From contig OZ038509.1 of assembly GCA_964036315.1 (NCBI GenBank), positions 31,118,732 to 31,182,731 on the forward strand: a stretch of 64,000 nt of DNA. The letters are read 5' to 3'. Source of the stretch: Acanthosepion esculentum (lineage: Eukaryota; Mollusca; Cephalopoda; Sepiida; Sepiidae). A program made the position numbers and the translations under genes. The notes below the pieces were generated by a model. It saw only the letters and a program-made list of their open reading frames with translations. It had not been told where the DNA came from and ran no database searches. This document shows, piece after piece, positions 12,736-24,510 of this stretch (positions are counted from its first letter, which is position 1; every line of letters starts with the position of its first letter).

Positions 12736-12820
12736 AAATAAAAATTTACTGAATCAGAGAAATGAAATAGCTATTTTTTGTCGTCATTGCCAAAAGTTTT
12801 CTTTAAATAATCTTTAAATA
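12635..12820 (+). pseudogene. Penelope-like element endonuclease C-terminus
   Basis: The frame reads IRRARICRSLNDPCPLCI followed by KNKNLLNQRNE and a His/Cys-containing end, then a stop. The C-x2-C followed by N-x-LLNQR-x-E and R-H motif is the same C-terminal block found in the second PLE of this window (about 51460-51610, C-x2-C ... LLNQRSELIF ... RRHKNNF). In intact elements it follows the GIY-YIG nuclease domain. Everything upstream (RT and GIY-YIG) is missing. The fragment straddles the spacer and right arm, so its last part is duplicated in inverted form at 12494-12578. It is a truncated 3' end, not a gene. Confidence 0.6.
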
Positions 12821-13884
12821 ATCTATAAAAAAAAAAAAAAAAAAAAAAAAATTACCTGATTATTATACATACTCATATTGGATGGGTATAAATAATTTTA
12901 AATAATGTAGATAATTATATTACATTTACTTGGTTTATAAAGAAATATAGCCGATTAAAATTAAAAAGTTAAATTTGAAAGTAGAATTTTTAAAAATGTT
13001 TTAAAATTGAAATTAAATAAAACAGATTCTAACCTAAATATCTTAAAATTGTAATTAAATAAAACGTACTCTAACCATAACACCTCTCTCAAAGCAATTC
13101 AAACACTGGAAAGAATCCAAGTGAACACCGAAAGTCATGTGAAATTAATAAGTTAGAATATAATATTGAACATTAAATGTCCTTTATACATACATATATA
13201 CATTTATAATACTAAGTTTATTGAATTAGTGAAATAATTTAACCACCTTTGCCGTCATTGTCATAAAGTTTACATAAAATAAAATAAAATAAAATAATAT
13301 TTACTTATACTCGATAAGAATAAATAATTTTAAATACTGTAAGTAATCCTAATACATTTACTTGGTTTTTAACTAGGAGTATAGTATATTAAATATTAAA
13401 AATAACTTTTTAGAAAGGTGGATAAAACATATTCTAACCTAAACAGTCCCTCAAAATCTTTAAATATACAAATAGAAATAATACCATAAGAATTTTTGCC
13501 GTTAGAAATAAACCCAGATGACATGAATTTAGCGGATGTCAGAATTTGTTAAAAGATACATCCCTACCCATCCCTAAACATAACCCCGCTTTCAAATGTA
13601 ACTATTAACTGAGACAACGAAAATTAAAAATTGAACCCTCTACCACCCCTTGTCTAGATGAATGGATTTATCGGTAACCTTGGAAACCCTCAAACTATGA
13701 ATCTTTCCTGTGCCGTTAACAACCGTAAATTTTAAAAAGTAAGTTACTCCAAAATTCGCTTGATGAGGAAATGGAACTAATGTCTTTGGTTTAATAACAA
13801 AATTAAATTCAGGGGCTTTAGCTTCCATTTCTGAAACATGGTCATCACTGTGTAGCGGTAAAACCATATTTTAAATCTATTAAT

Positions 13885-13893
<9 letters not shown>
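12736..13893 (-). repeat. Right arm of the 1,158-base inverted repeat
   Basis: This is the reverse complement of 11421-12578, with no mismatch in the parts compared. The outer end merges at once into (TA)n at 13890-13915. A second, more decayed PLE C-terminus (FNHLCRHCHK) can be read on the plus strand at about 13220-13275, so each arm carries two PLE 3' ends in head-to-tail order. Confidence 0.9.
13640..13867 (-). CDS. Unidentified 75-codon ORF in the right palindrome arm
   Basis: This is the exact inverted copy of the 75-codon frame at 11447-11674, with the same start, stop and protein. It again points toward the palindrome centre. The function is unknown. Preservation of both copies says only that the duplication is recent or artefactual, not that the frame is under selection. 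Confidence 0.35.
   Translation of the reverse strand: MVLPLHSDDHVSEMEAKAPEFNFVIKPKTLVPFPHQANFGVTYFLKFTVVNGTGKIHSLRVSKVTDKSIHLDKGW

Positions 13894-13915
<22 letters not shown>
13890..13915. repeat. (TA)n microsatellite at the outer edge of the right arm
   Basis: About 13 TA units contiguous with the arm end. Confidence 0.9.
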
Positions 13916-14955
13916 GATAAAAGTACTTGTCTACATATATATTCATATGTTTATGCTCAAAGTTTGGGGGGAAAGGAAAGTCAACCTGGTTGTAAACTAA
14001 CTGCAATGACCAAGAGAAATAAATAAATCTTCATAAATGCTGTAATACAAAAAATGCAATGATACAATCAGATGAGCTACCCCAGCCAAATTTTCTATTT
14101 ACTAAAAGTTAAATCAACATTATCAGCAGAGGACTAAGACAGGTCAGGATGGAATAAATGTACAGTATTCAAACTACAAAATACATATACAGGAAGTTGG
14201 TTTGATTCAAGTCAAAAAACTGCCCAGAATGTTCGATACAAGCATTTCCATAGATGTCACCCTTTGAAGTAATCCACAGTAAAGATCAAACAGCAGCATT
14301 TTTTAACATTTTTCACATGGATTCATTTGGGACATTTTGAAATCTATGAATAATTATTGTTAGACATTCAAAATATAAAAGAATTTTGATATCTAAGTTA
14401 CCCAAAAAATATTTAAATCACTTTGTATATTCTTGTTTTCTTCAGATTGAACCACGTAAGTCTAAATTTGCTTTGATAAATTTATCTTTATGTAAGAGTT
14501 TTTTCATGGTAAGTTGGATTCATCTGATTAAATTATCCACCAAATTTAAATGATGGAAATTAATACTGGTGAATACAGTACAAAGATAAAACCCTTAAAA
14601 GATAAAGGTACTAATGTTTTCCTAATAATTTGCAACATCCTTTTTCTTAATCTAAATAATGAGATTAAGGTACCTGGAAATAAATAAAAAAAAACATTTA
14701 AACTCTTTTTCACTTAACTCCTTCTCCACCAATTATTTTGGGAAAAACATTTCAACAGATTTTTTTTATTTGTTTTTAATATAGTAACTAAGAAACTGAA
14801 GCACCTTGAAGTACCCGATCAGTGGCTAATACTTCTACCAGACATGTGAGTCAACAATTGGACTCTTTCCAAGCTCAAAATGGCAAAAATATGATCAAGA
14901 TTGATGTATAAACACATATGTAGCTGGTTTTTGAACATTATGTTTTGGACGTGTT
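13916..14955. other. Noncoding stretch
   Basis: No gene or recognisable repeat is visible. The sequence is AT-rich. Confidence 0.5.
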
Positions 14956-15045
14956 TATTCATCCATGTCTGAAAAGGACACTTTCGGTAAAAACGTATAA
15001 CACATCTACATTGAGGACAAGTTTAATAAATCTTTAAATTAAAAA
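14955..15045 (+). repeat. Probable PLE-type 3' tail
   Basis: The section has CTGAAAAGGACACTTTCGGT followed by AAAACG, then GAGGACAAGTTTAATAAAT and an A-rich end. The layout (CTGA..., short hairpin, AAAAC, GAGGACAA) parallels the tails at 37313-37385 and 41010-41052. The hammerhead-like core is degenerate (CTGAAAA in place of CTGANGA). Confidence 0.35.
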
Positions 15046-15049
15046 AATA

Positions 15050-16780
15050 TTTTCTTTTTTCTGACATTATGTGATTCTGCCAATTTGATAAAAAGAAATC
15101 TAACAAAGTTATTCATCTTGTAAATTTTGCAATACCCACAATACAGAAAGTTAGATAAAATCCTTAAACCAAGATCATTTAGCTTCCATAAAGTCTCTAT
15201 AGAATATCTTTTGATAAAAAATAAAATCTAAAACAATAGCAATTAAGTTAATTGTTCAAAAATTGATATGGTAGAACAATTCCACAATGAAATAAACAAA
15301 TTGCAAGTCCAAACTTGAAAACCCAGGGGCAGAAATCCCAATACACGTAAATGTTCAAAAATCCAACACACAAGGCAATAGTCACTCACAAGCAGATAGT
15401 TGTAGATAGAAAAATAAACTACCCTCAATTCATGAACAGCAACTGCTTTTATCGACAGAACAATTTTTTCATTGGTCGACTGTTGGAGAGGACAAACAAT
15501 ATTAGCATATCTGAGATGCATTTATGGCAACAGCTGCCACTGACTTATTTCTATTTTGGTTAGTTTGTTGTCGGCATATCATATAGAACACATGTGACCT
15601 TTTTCTCAGTAAGTGACTTTCTCTTTCACCACATTAATCTTTTTATAACTCTAGACAATTCTTTCAATATCTTAACTCTGATGATACAAAAGTTCTCTTG
15701 AATTAAAATGTTTTCAGCAGTCTTTGTTGTATAAAGTTAATGCTTAACTGTCATAAATAAGGTTTATAACTTTTTTGCAAAACAGAAAACATTATTAATA
15801 TAACAAGTTTTTACCTGGTGTTATATAAAGAAATAAGAAAAGTCATTTGAATTTGAATTTATTGCCAAGTGACCTAGATTCCAGTGTTATCTCTAAAACC
15901 TCCTAAATTCATTTTAAATATAGATCAAGTTGAATACATAAAGAGAAAAGTTATGCATGTCTAAAATTTATGAGCAGAATTCATTCAATGAAGGTTTTAA
16001 CCAAATTAATTTTAGTTATGTTTTATTAAAAAAAAGAATATTATATTAATACATTTTCCTTAAGATATATTGACAAAGAAATTATTGACATTCCTATAAA
16101 GATAAATTATTAAAAGATTTATATTTTATAGAATATTGATTTATAGAAAAAAAAACAATTATACAAAAACTTCATTTTTTAAAATATCTTTGTAACTTCC
16201 ACAAAGAGTTGTTTTAGCATGTATGTATAGATAATCAACACACCTGGAGTTATACCTGAATTTTAGTTCAGACTACCTTTTATGTTAAGAGAAAGTGTGT
16301 TACCTTCAATATAAACCATGATTACAAGAAGCAAAAAGAATTAAAGCAGGTAAGTAGTACCTACAAAAGATCAACTATCCACCCTATACAACATCTGCAA
16401 TGGAGAAGAGGTGTATGAACCATATAAATACCAACTGATGTAACCAATTAATATCAGCCTAACATATGAAAAAGAAACAGCTAAGCAAATATAAAAACAT
16501 GATAATGTTAGATTGGTCTTCAAAACACTCTTCATAATCTCTTTAATAAAGCTAGTTACTTCCAAGAGACAAACCATATTTGGAAGAAGTTAAAGTCCTT
16601 GTAATTTTTTATTTAGCTGCTATATTTTTCCTCACTTAAGGAATTTCCAAGAATATAGATTATAGTACTTAATGTAATATGAGTGAACCAACTTCTAAGA
16701 GATACTGAAAACTTTAGTAACTGAGATTCAAAGCCAGAAGGAGGCATTCTCTACCATTTCCCTTATTCTTTTTCAGTTAC
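15050..16780. other. Noncoding stretch
   Basis: AT-rich. Short frames on both strands around 15250-15560 overlap one another and resemble no family. I see no gene. Confidence 0.5.
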
Positions 16781-18350
16781 AGTAATTTACTTGCTGAGAT
16801 GCCAATGTCCCATAAGAGTGCAGATATAAAATGTCCAGTGGACCCTTAGCAACTTATGATGTACATATTGCATGCATTTCACATTTTGCAGATCAGAATG
16901 CTACAATTCTTTGGATTTATCCATTTCAGATTTGGTTCCCAAGTGAGTGTCAGTTCAACAATGGTGATAATCCACATTATTAATGTTTTTGGTTTACCAA
17001 TAATCACCATTTAGTAACTGAATGACCTTGAACAAAATTTACTGCAGTCATTGGTGACCATCATAATAATATCCTTTATAGTCACAAATATCTAAATTCA
17101 TCTTCATATCTACATGCTGCTGAGTGTGCTGCCTTGTATCCTATAAGGATATGCTCCAAGGATCCACATTCTTTGCAGACCTCATACCTTGAGATTGGCT
17201 GGTGTTGGTAACAGATCTATTTCACAGACCAATATTCCAGTTCATGTTGATTCCATTATCCACAGTTCATTCAATGAGAGTGCCTTTCTATGCCTGATCC
17301 ATCACCTTCACTACTTTTCACTTTTACTTTGTTGTTACATCAAAAAGGATATTTTAGACTACCAAATTTTATAATTTAAAATTAGATATAGCTGTATTTT
17401 CATCACTAGTTATTCCTTACTCCATCAGGGATGACAAAGAGAGCTGAAGTTTTATCTTCCTATTGGAAATGTTCACTGGTTTTTGGCACTCTTAACCATT
17501 CAATTATTGATTTTTCTTTCCATTGTCTCAAATTTGATCACCAATACACATATGCTTGCAGCAACCACATTATACAAGGCAACGGGCCAAATTGGAAGAT
17601 CTGTATTTTGAATCTGCTTGGGAGGTCACATTCAGAAAGCATTCAAAAACCTGGAGGTTTGGTCTTTATTTATTTTAGCCACTTTATATTAGTCAATACC
17701 CTAATCCTTCCACTAGCTTTGGGATTTTTCTCTTGGAAATCTCAATGTGGACTGCATTGGACTTGCCTGACAAGTGAGTGAGATCTATTCTGCTTGAAGT
17801 GTATTCCATCCTGTCACATCAGGTTCAAACAACTGACAATCATGCTTGTAATGTCATCGATGAAGGTTAATGTATACAGGATGTCTTGTTTGTACACAAC
17901 TTTAACTATTTTCATCAATAAGAAATTCTTCTAAGTATCTGAATTGTAATAATGAATGATAGGCTGATGATTACTACAGAATCAAAATTCAGTCTTTCAT
18001 AAACAACATCTTGAATGCATATTTGTATGTTGTGTTTAACTGCTGAATCTATTCAGGAATGCAGAAGAAACCCAACACTTTTTGTATCAACAGGTGGGAT
18101 GTTGAGTTGTGCACTTTTTGAGGACCTGGCCAGAACACAAACAGGTTCTATTTTCTGATTGACGTTTGAATGGTGCTGCAATTTTTGTCACTGAATGTTC
18201 TATACATCCTGAAAATTAGGGACAACTGCATTAAACACAGGTTTGAAGAGGAAACTTTTCAAGACTGTACATCAGGATATGACCTTAAAGAAACTGAAAT
18301 AAATTTTCCTCTGAATATTTTATAGTGAGATAGAGTAAAAGAGAGATTAC
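16780..18350 (-). pseudogene. Possible highly decayed minus-strand LINE-like remnant
   Basis: The base composition is more balanced than in the flanks. The minus-strand translation near 17120-17195 gives VCKECGSLEHILIGYKAAHS, which resembles the C-x2-C ... H-I-L zinc-finger-like end of some LINE polyproteins. Elsewhere the frames are broken by many stops. This short match is the only specific evidence. The remainder could be unrelated unique sequence. Confidence 0.25.
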
Positions 18351-20545
18351 TTAACAAAGGCTCATTGAATATATAAATATAACTGATCCAATACCATTCA
18401 ATGTGTATTTGATGTCTCCTCTAGAGTTGTCACAGTTGTTACAGAAAATCCGAATATTTCTTATATATCTTAAACAAAACACTAGGGGATATTTAACTCT
18501 TTCACCATGAGCATTTCTTGCATATCACTAACAGGCACCTCTGGCCCTGTTGATATCAAGATTTATTTCATGTTCCAATATCTAATAGTTCTCTGCAAAT
18601 TCAAAAAGAGTTCAAATCACTAACCAAATATTGCATTCATTTGTGCGTGTTCTTTTGTTTTGTAACAATCATTCATGTAGATATTAAGCATATTTGTCCA
18701 ATAGGGTTTGATCTGTATGTCCAATCAAAGCAGGGTTTGATCTGCATATCCAATCTGTAACATGGCTTTCTATCATGTGATCATGAAAAGCTGAAACTCT
18801 AATAAGTTATCTTCAAAATCTTGGACAATTTTTGTACTATGTGAGTCTGACAACAAACTGATAAATTATATTTTCATAAAGCACTGACATCAGCCAACAC
18901 TGGTCATGAGGTTGAAAAGTTAAAAATGCATATTATATATAAAACACTGTAATGTTTTCAAGTTTGCAGTTCAAAACAGCCATTTATTTTGTTCCATTTT
19001 GATACTTGTATGTAAACTGTGACAAAAAAGCATCAATAAAAATATATATATTTGGTGATTATAATCTCTGATAAGTGAATTTCATGTAATGCAGTTGTGC
19101 ATATTTTGGGGCAAAGAAAAAATTTATAAGTTTTTAAGTAACTTTGTAAATTAAAAGATTAAGAAATAGGAAACAGAAAATTGGCAAAAACTGTGAACAC
19201 ACAAAAATTGAATAAAAGCTTATTAAATTATATTTTTTTGAACATTTACATTATCAGTTTGTTATATACTAAATATAGAATTTTTGAACATATAACTAGA
19301 TTAAATGCAACTTTCTTTCATGATTTGATGAGAATGTATTCCTTCCTTGAATCTTGAACTTAGTATGTATGGTCTTGTTCTCTAAGTACAAATTAAAGCA
19401 AGAGAAAATTGTTGTAATGCATCAGTTAGAAATAATAAGAAAGTGTAAGTCATATTTTGCTAGATTCCTTCAACAAGTGATAGGACCTTTCTTAAAATGC
19501 TAAGTTTTTCCAAACTGAAATGTAAAGCAAATAACAAAATTACATAACTCCTATCTATAATAAAAGAATACTCCTTTGCAAACCTTATAAAAAAATTAAC
19601 TTAGTTAAAACTAAATGCTCCTAACTCATTCAAAAAGATTACTTTTGGTTGCACTCTGATCTTCTATTATAAGCATGCATTTTTTATATTTTTGTTTATT
19701 GATTGAAGCTGGAAAAATATTTGCAACATTTTTAGTATATTATGCTTTATATATATATAATATATATATATATCTTATGAATGCTGTTCAAACATAAAAG
19801 AAGATTTATGCAGCTTGTGGAGAAGGGACTATGACTGACCAAAAAATGTTAAGTGATTTGTGAAGTTTCATACTAGAAATTTCTTGTTCTATATTTGTAT
19901 AGGCCAGTTAAGACTGATAACAATCAAATGAAAACAATACTTTAGAAAGATCAATGTTATATAATGTGGGAGATAGCCAATATTTGATGTCAAATTATAT
20001 GTTGAGCAACATTTGTTCTAGCATGGTTATATTAGTTGCTTTGATGTGAGCTTAAATATAAGGAAAAAAAACAATTGGTCTGCAATTCTATAAACAATTT
20101 CTTTCCTTTTTTAATTTTTAATTTTAAACAGTGTGATGGACAATAAAAAGTAGATACTTTACAACAGTAATTCCTAAATTAAAGTCACAAAGATCTTCCT
20201 GAGGGTAACCATATGGTTATAAAGAAAATATTTATTTTAAAATTTTTAAATAAAAAGCCTCATTGAAACTCTGGAACTGGAAAATATTTTTCAATACTTC
20301 ATCAATATATGACAACACCTGATATTCACATTCAATACTTGTATACCAAAATGTCTACAGCTTGAGACAATTGTAATATCATTTTTTCTCACTTCTGACA
20401 CTGCTGTTTTTGACATGCTGTGATAAGCACACATTTACATAAAGTACCTTTCATTTTCTTCAATCAGTGTGAAAAATATAAAGATTTATTAATCATTAAA
20501 TTAAAATAAAATTCATTTGAAATTTATTTGAGAAAAATAAAAAAT
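18350..20545. other. Noncoding stretch
   Basis: No gene is seen. There is a short tandem pair at about 18700-18760 (AGGGTTTGATCTG repeated) and an interrupted TA tract at about 19748-19772. Confidence 0.5.
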
Positions 20546-20591
20546 ATATTGAAATTATGTTCCCACCAAATGCAAAGATTTTGTTTTCAGG

Positions 20592-20735
20592 CTTGCAGCC
20601 AAAGAAATTTTGAAAAGTATTGCATTACAAGAATATGGAACACAAGAAATTGTGGAGCAAGCAAAACGAATCACTACTAAGCATACCAAAAGCAGTTCTT
20701 CAAGCAAAGAAGATGATGTTGCACTTGTGGTATGA
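20592..20735 (+). pseudogene. Possible exon or exon remnant
   Basis: The sequence TTTTGTTTTCAG just before 20592 makes a good splice acceptor. The frame that follows reads about 46 codons of normal, charged composition: a KEILKSIALQEYGTQEIVEQ block, then a Ser-rich patch and an acidic end with VALVV, then a stop. A GTATGA donor-like site overlaps the last codon. I do not recognise the protein. It could be an exon of a gene whose other exons lie outside the window, a processed remnant, or chance. Confidence 0.25.
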
Positions 20736-20829
20736 TTGAAAGGGACTTTTCTATTAAGAGCTCCTTCTAAAGAACTTTTAATTAAACTTACTGAAAGTAG
20801 CAAATAACAGATGAAAAGAATTCAGAATT

Positions 20830-22950
20830 AATTAAAATAAAGGGCATAAATTCCCTCAAATTAATATGAAATCAAAGATTGTTACAATTTGGCTAGAAAG
20901 TTATCACTCATCTACAGTATCCATCAGATATTGTACCTTTAGGTTACCATTTATTCTAGTCTCTACAGAAATAACCAACAAGGAAAAAGAATTCAATGCC
21001 CTGGAAAACTGCAAAAGATGTCAAGAGCAAAATCTTTCTTAGCAAAGTTATTTGCTAAGAAAGACATGAAACAAAATGGCAAATATTTTGTTCACTAAAA
21101 TTAAGGTTGAAATTTTTAAAAATTATGAAACTTTTGGCCACATTATGACAATAGAATGCTAATAATGATGATTTTGATGTCAATGATTAGTGGTAACATA
21201 TTAATGATTATATTAACATGTGACATGATATTTTAAATTTTAATTTTTTATAACACTAAAACTATCAAAATAAAATGTTAGACAAAGCAAACAGCTGCCC
21301 CTATTAAAAGCAACTTTACTCTCTGAAAATGGTCACATTGGCTGAAAGGACTTGGAGATATCAGGAAATGCATCTATAACATTGAACTATTAGTAGAAGT
21401 GATATGAAAACAAGAAAGATTAAATTAAAAACTCAAGAAATATTTCCATGGTCATCACTTAAATATGCAAATGAGAATAAATAGACTTTCAAATATTTTT
21501 ATAAAGAGGATTTCATTCTGTCAAATTTTCTCTTAAGGATATTCATTTGCAGCCGTTATCAAATTCTTGATGATTTAAACAAGGATTAGAACTGGATTAT
21601 ATTCCTCAGCTTAAAGCACCCAAAAGATTAAATACTATTAATCTTGAAATCTGCATAAACAGCCTTAACTTCCTTGTTGAAATGAATCAGGTGCTTGAAA
21701 AGAAAATGGAAGTAATAAAAAACAAAATCAGAAAATAGAACAGTTACAGAATGGAAACAAGTTAGCAAAATAACTTTTCTTAAATATGTGGGTCTTCAAA
21801 ATTTGAAAGTTATAATTTTTAAAGTATTAGGATAATATTAAAGAAAAATATTTTGATGAATTTTTCATATGTCATTTATTTAATTACATTTACATAAACT
21901 GCGTTAAGATGGCAAATATTGAACAAAACAAAATAAAAAATATGCTGCTCTAAATTTATGTAAACATATGAATATACATTAAAATAGTGCTGCAGAAAAT
22001 GAGTAGAATAAAGTCACACATTTTTAAGTGAAAATATTCAATACAAAATTTCAATTTCGAAAAATGGTAAGATAATTTTTAACCATAACTGAAAGAATAC
22101 GTTCTAAATTATGAATGCTTAAATTATAAAAATATTTAAAATTATTTAAACCAATTGTCAAACTGAAGATTTAAGATGTAATGGATTTATAATTAGGATC
22201 AGTTAAAAATTTAGTCCAAAGATATGAGAGGACATTAACTACATTCTTAACTACCAAACTATTTTATATACCAGACACTTATATAAAAAGTGATCGTTAA
22301 TTTTCAAGTTAGTTTATAAATATTTAATTATAGCTAGTTAAAAAAATATGCAAATATCAATGGGGACATAAATAATAGCCAATATGAATGATTAAATTAT
22401 TGAAATAAAGATAACTTTCATATGCTTACACATGAGGTTAACATTATCAACTGTTTATGGTATAATGAATTAAAATTAAAATTTTAATCCAAGAAACAAA
22501 GAGCATATGAAAAACTATAAAAGGAAGGTAGAGATGCTAAACATATTATTGGCAGTTAGACCAGAATTGTGGATTTGAGATTTATTATTAAACTAGCATT
22601 TATGGGACTTCATTCATTTAGTAAAACTGTTTTCCTTTGAAAGCACAAAAGCTGGTGCTGTATCTCAAAAAGTTTGATGTTTCTACTTAGAATGACATTG
22701 GGGTAAATATTTTTCTAATCTAATTCTGATAAAAGATTACAACTTTGAAATATTCAATGAGGCCTGAACGCATTTATAAAACGAGTTCATCAGCTACAAC
22801 ATCACTAATATTCTGGAATTCACATCTGCATAATATATAAAATTCAATTTTTATTCTAATATCCCTGAATAATAATGAGTAAGGAATGATTAAAAAACAG
22901 AATTAAATGTTATTTTGTTTTCCAAAATTTTCAAGATAGATTAAGAACTT
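20830..22950. other. Noncoding stretch
   Basis: AT-rich, with no recognised gene or repeat family. Confidence 0.5.
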
Positions 22951-22956
22951 AGATGA

Positions 22957-23569
22957 CTGTGTAGTGGACCATGGGGGTGAAGATGTGAAGAGATATCAGA
23001 AGGTTAAAATTTCCTGCTGGCCGGTCCAGCTACATAGGAATGTCAGACTTTAATTAAGTCCAAAGAAGACAAAGAAAACAAACAAGACCGATATACATGG
23101 GTAAACAAATATATATTAATAGCAAAACAAGTTAAACAAAGACATGAACTGTTACATAGAGTTTGTATGGAGAAATTATATGTGTGTGTTGTAAGTGTTC
23201 GTACGTACGTGTATTGTTCTTAGCGCATTCCCAGAATTTGGGAAACGCTGTATCTGTGAGAGGTCACATATTGGTGTAAGTGGAAAAAGAACGATTTTAC
23301 CTTGCCTCCGCATGAGGTAGCAGCCCAAGGCCTAAGTCGAAAAAGAGAGATTTTACCTCATCTCCATGTGAGGTGGCGGCCCAAGGCCTGAGTCGGAAAA
23401 GAGAGAGAGAAAGAGAAGTGTCAGCCGGTATTTATAGTCAGGGGAGAGAGACCCCTGTTGAAGGATTAAAGAACTGAGGAGGAGCTAACTCCAACAACTG
23501 TATATAATCCAAGAAAGGTGAAAGTTTCCAGTTATTAATACCTTGCCAGGTGTGGTAACAGATTTTATT
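22957..23569 (-). mobile_element. Solo-LTR-like block, minus strand
   Basis: On the minus strand the block runs from TGTTACCACACC to GGTCCACTACACA, so it has TG...CA ends. It has a TATAAATA promoter motif at 23429-23436 and a purine/pyrimidine-rich leader after it. It also carries an imperfect tandem pair of about 60 bases at about 23282-23395, in which CATGAGGTAGCAGCCCAAGG recurs with changes. The GGTCCACTACA terminus matches the end of the 7202-7984 block. No coding sequence follows on either side, so it is a solo LTR. I see no clear target-site duplication. Confidence 0.5.
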
Positions 23570-23906
23570 GATGTACATTCTAAATTCAGTATTAAATCAT
23601 CACAAAATAAAAATTCAAATTATCAAGAAAACAAGAAAAAAAAGCAGGTGACTAAATTGAATCATTTTTTTCTCATTTAAATAAACGCTTTTTTGTCATT
23701 GATTTTGTTAATTTAAGTGTGTCCATTAATTGAAATCAACAATTAATATATCCATGACATTTATGTAAAGTAATAATCAGTTAGAGATTTTTAAAAATGA
23801 AAATAACAATGTAATTACATTGGTATTTCAATTTTTTGTTTAAATGGATTGTTTTTAGCAGATCTACCTCCCTTGAAACTTCTGAAAATCAAATAACTTA
23901 TGTGAT

Positions 23907-24330
23907 TTTTTTTTTTTTTAAATCAGTATTACTCCATGTGAGTCAGTAAAGTCACTAAAACACAAGGGATTACAGGGTGGGGAAGAATTAGGAACAGAAA
24001 CATTAATAATGATGACCAGAAAGAGAAAAGAGTAATCCAGAAGACAGTAGATAGCAATTGACATTACATTTAAATTTTTGCAGATTAAAGTTGGCTGAAA
24101 AGCATGGAGCAAGAAGGGAGTTCCACAAGTGAGAAGTGTGAGAAAAGAAACTGTTAGCATAGAACTTATAGCTACACCTAGCCAGCTCAACTGTAAATTG
24201 ATGAGATCTCAATACCAGTCTGGTACTACACTTAAATTTAAAAACTCTAGGTACCATAGTGAAGAGCTCATTCGAACAATTACTATGAAAGTATTTATAG
24301 AAAAGACAAAGAAGCAACCTTGTTAATAAT
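23907..24330 (-). pseudogene. LINE 3' end with poly-A tail, minus strand
   Basis: The minus-strand frame contains LCLFYKYFHSNCSNELF, then FFSHTSHLWNSL and FNLQKFKCNVNCYL. This is the C-terminal block of a LINE polyprotein and aligns along its length with the larger element at 35323-36162 (LCLFYKYFHGNCSEELL ... RTSRLWNSLP ... YNLQRFKCSVNHYL). The plus-strand T run at 23909-23921 is the poly-A tail on the coding strand. Only the terminal 110 codons or so are present, as expected for 5' truncation in target-primed reverse transcription. The shared block suggests a Jockey-like clade, which I infer from family memory. Confidence 0.7.
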
Positions 24331-24510
24331 AATACCATCCTAATTTATTGGATAGCTTAAAAACTTTTGCTGCTGACATCTTTTATCATACAACAAGTAA
24401 AATAGTGTCCCAATGCTAAGAAAACTGATTTAGAGGGGGGAAATTTACATCTATACATATGACTATTTTACATACATATACTGATATATACATGATTTTA
24501 TAGTGTTGAG

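Noticed and set aside
11421..13893. Polinton/Maverick or other viral-like element with long terminal inverted repeats
   Set aside because: The spacer is only 157 bases and holds a PLE fragment; no polymerase, integrase or capsid frames lie between the arms.
17965..17985. CTGATGA as a second hammerhead core
   Set aside because: No GAAA at suitable distance and no helices can be drawn. Other CTGATGA occurrences (about 22785, 58705 and 61795 on either strand) fail in the same way.
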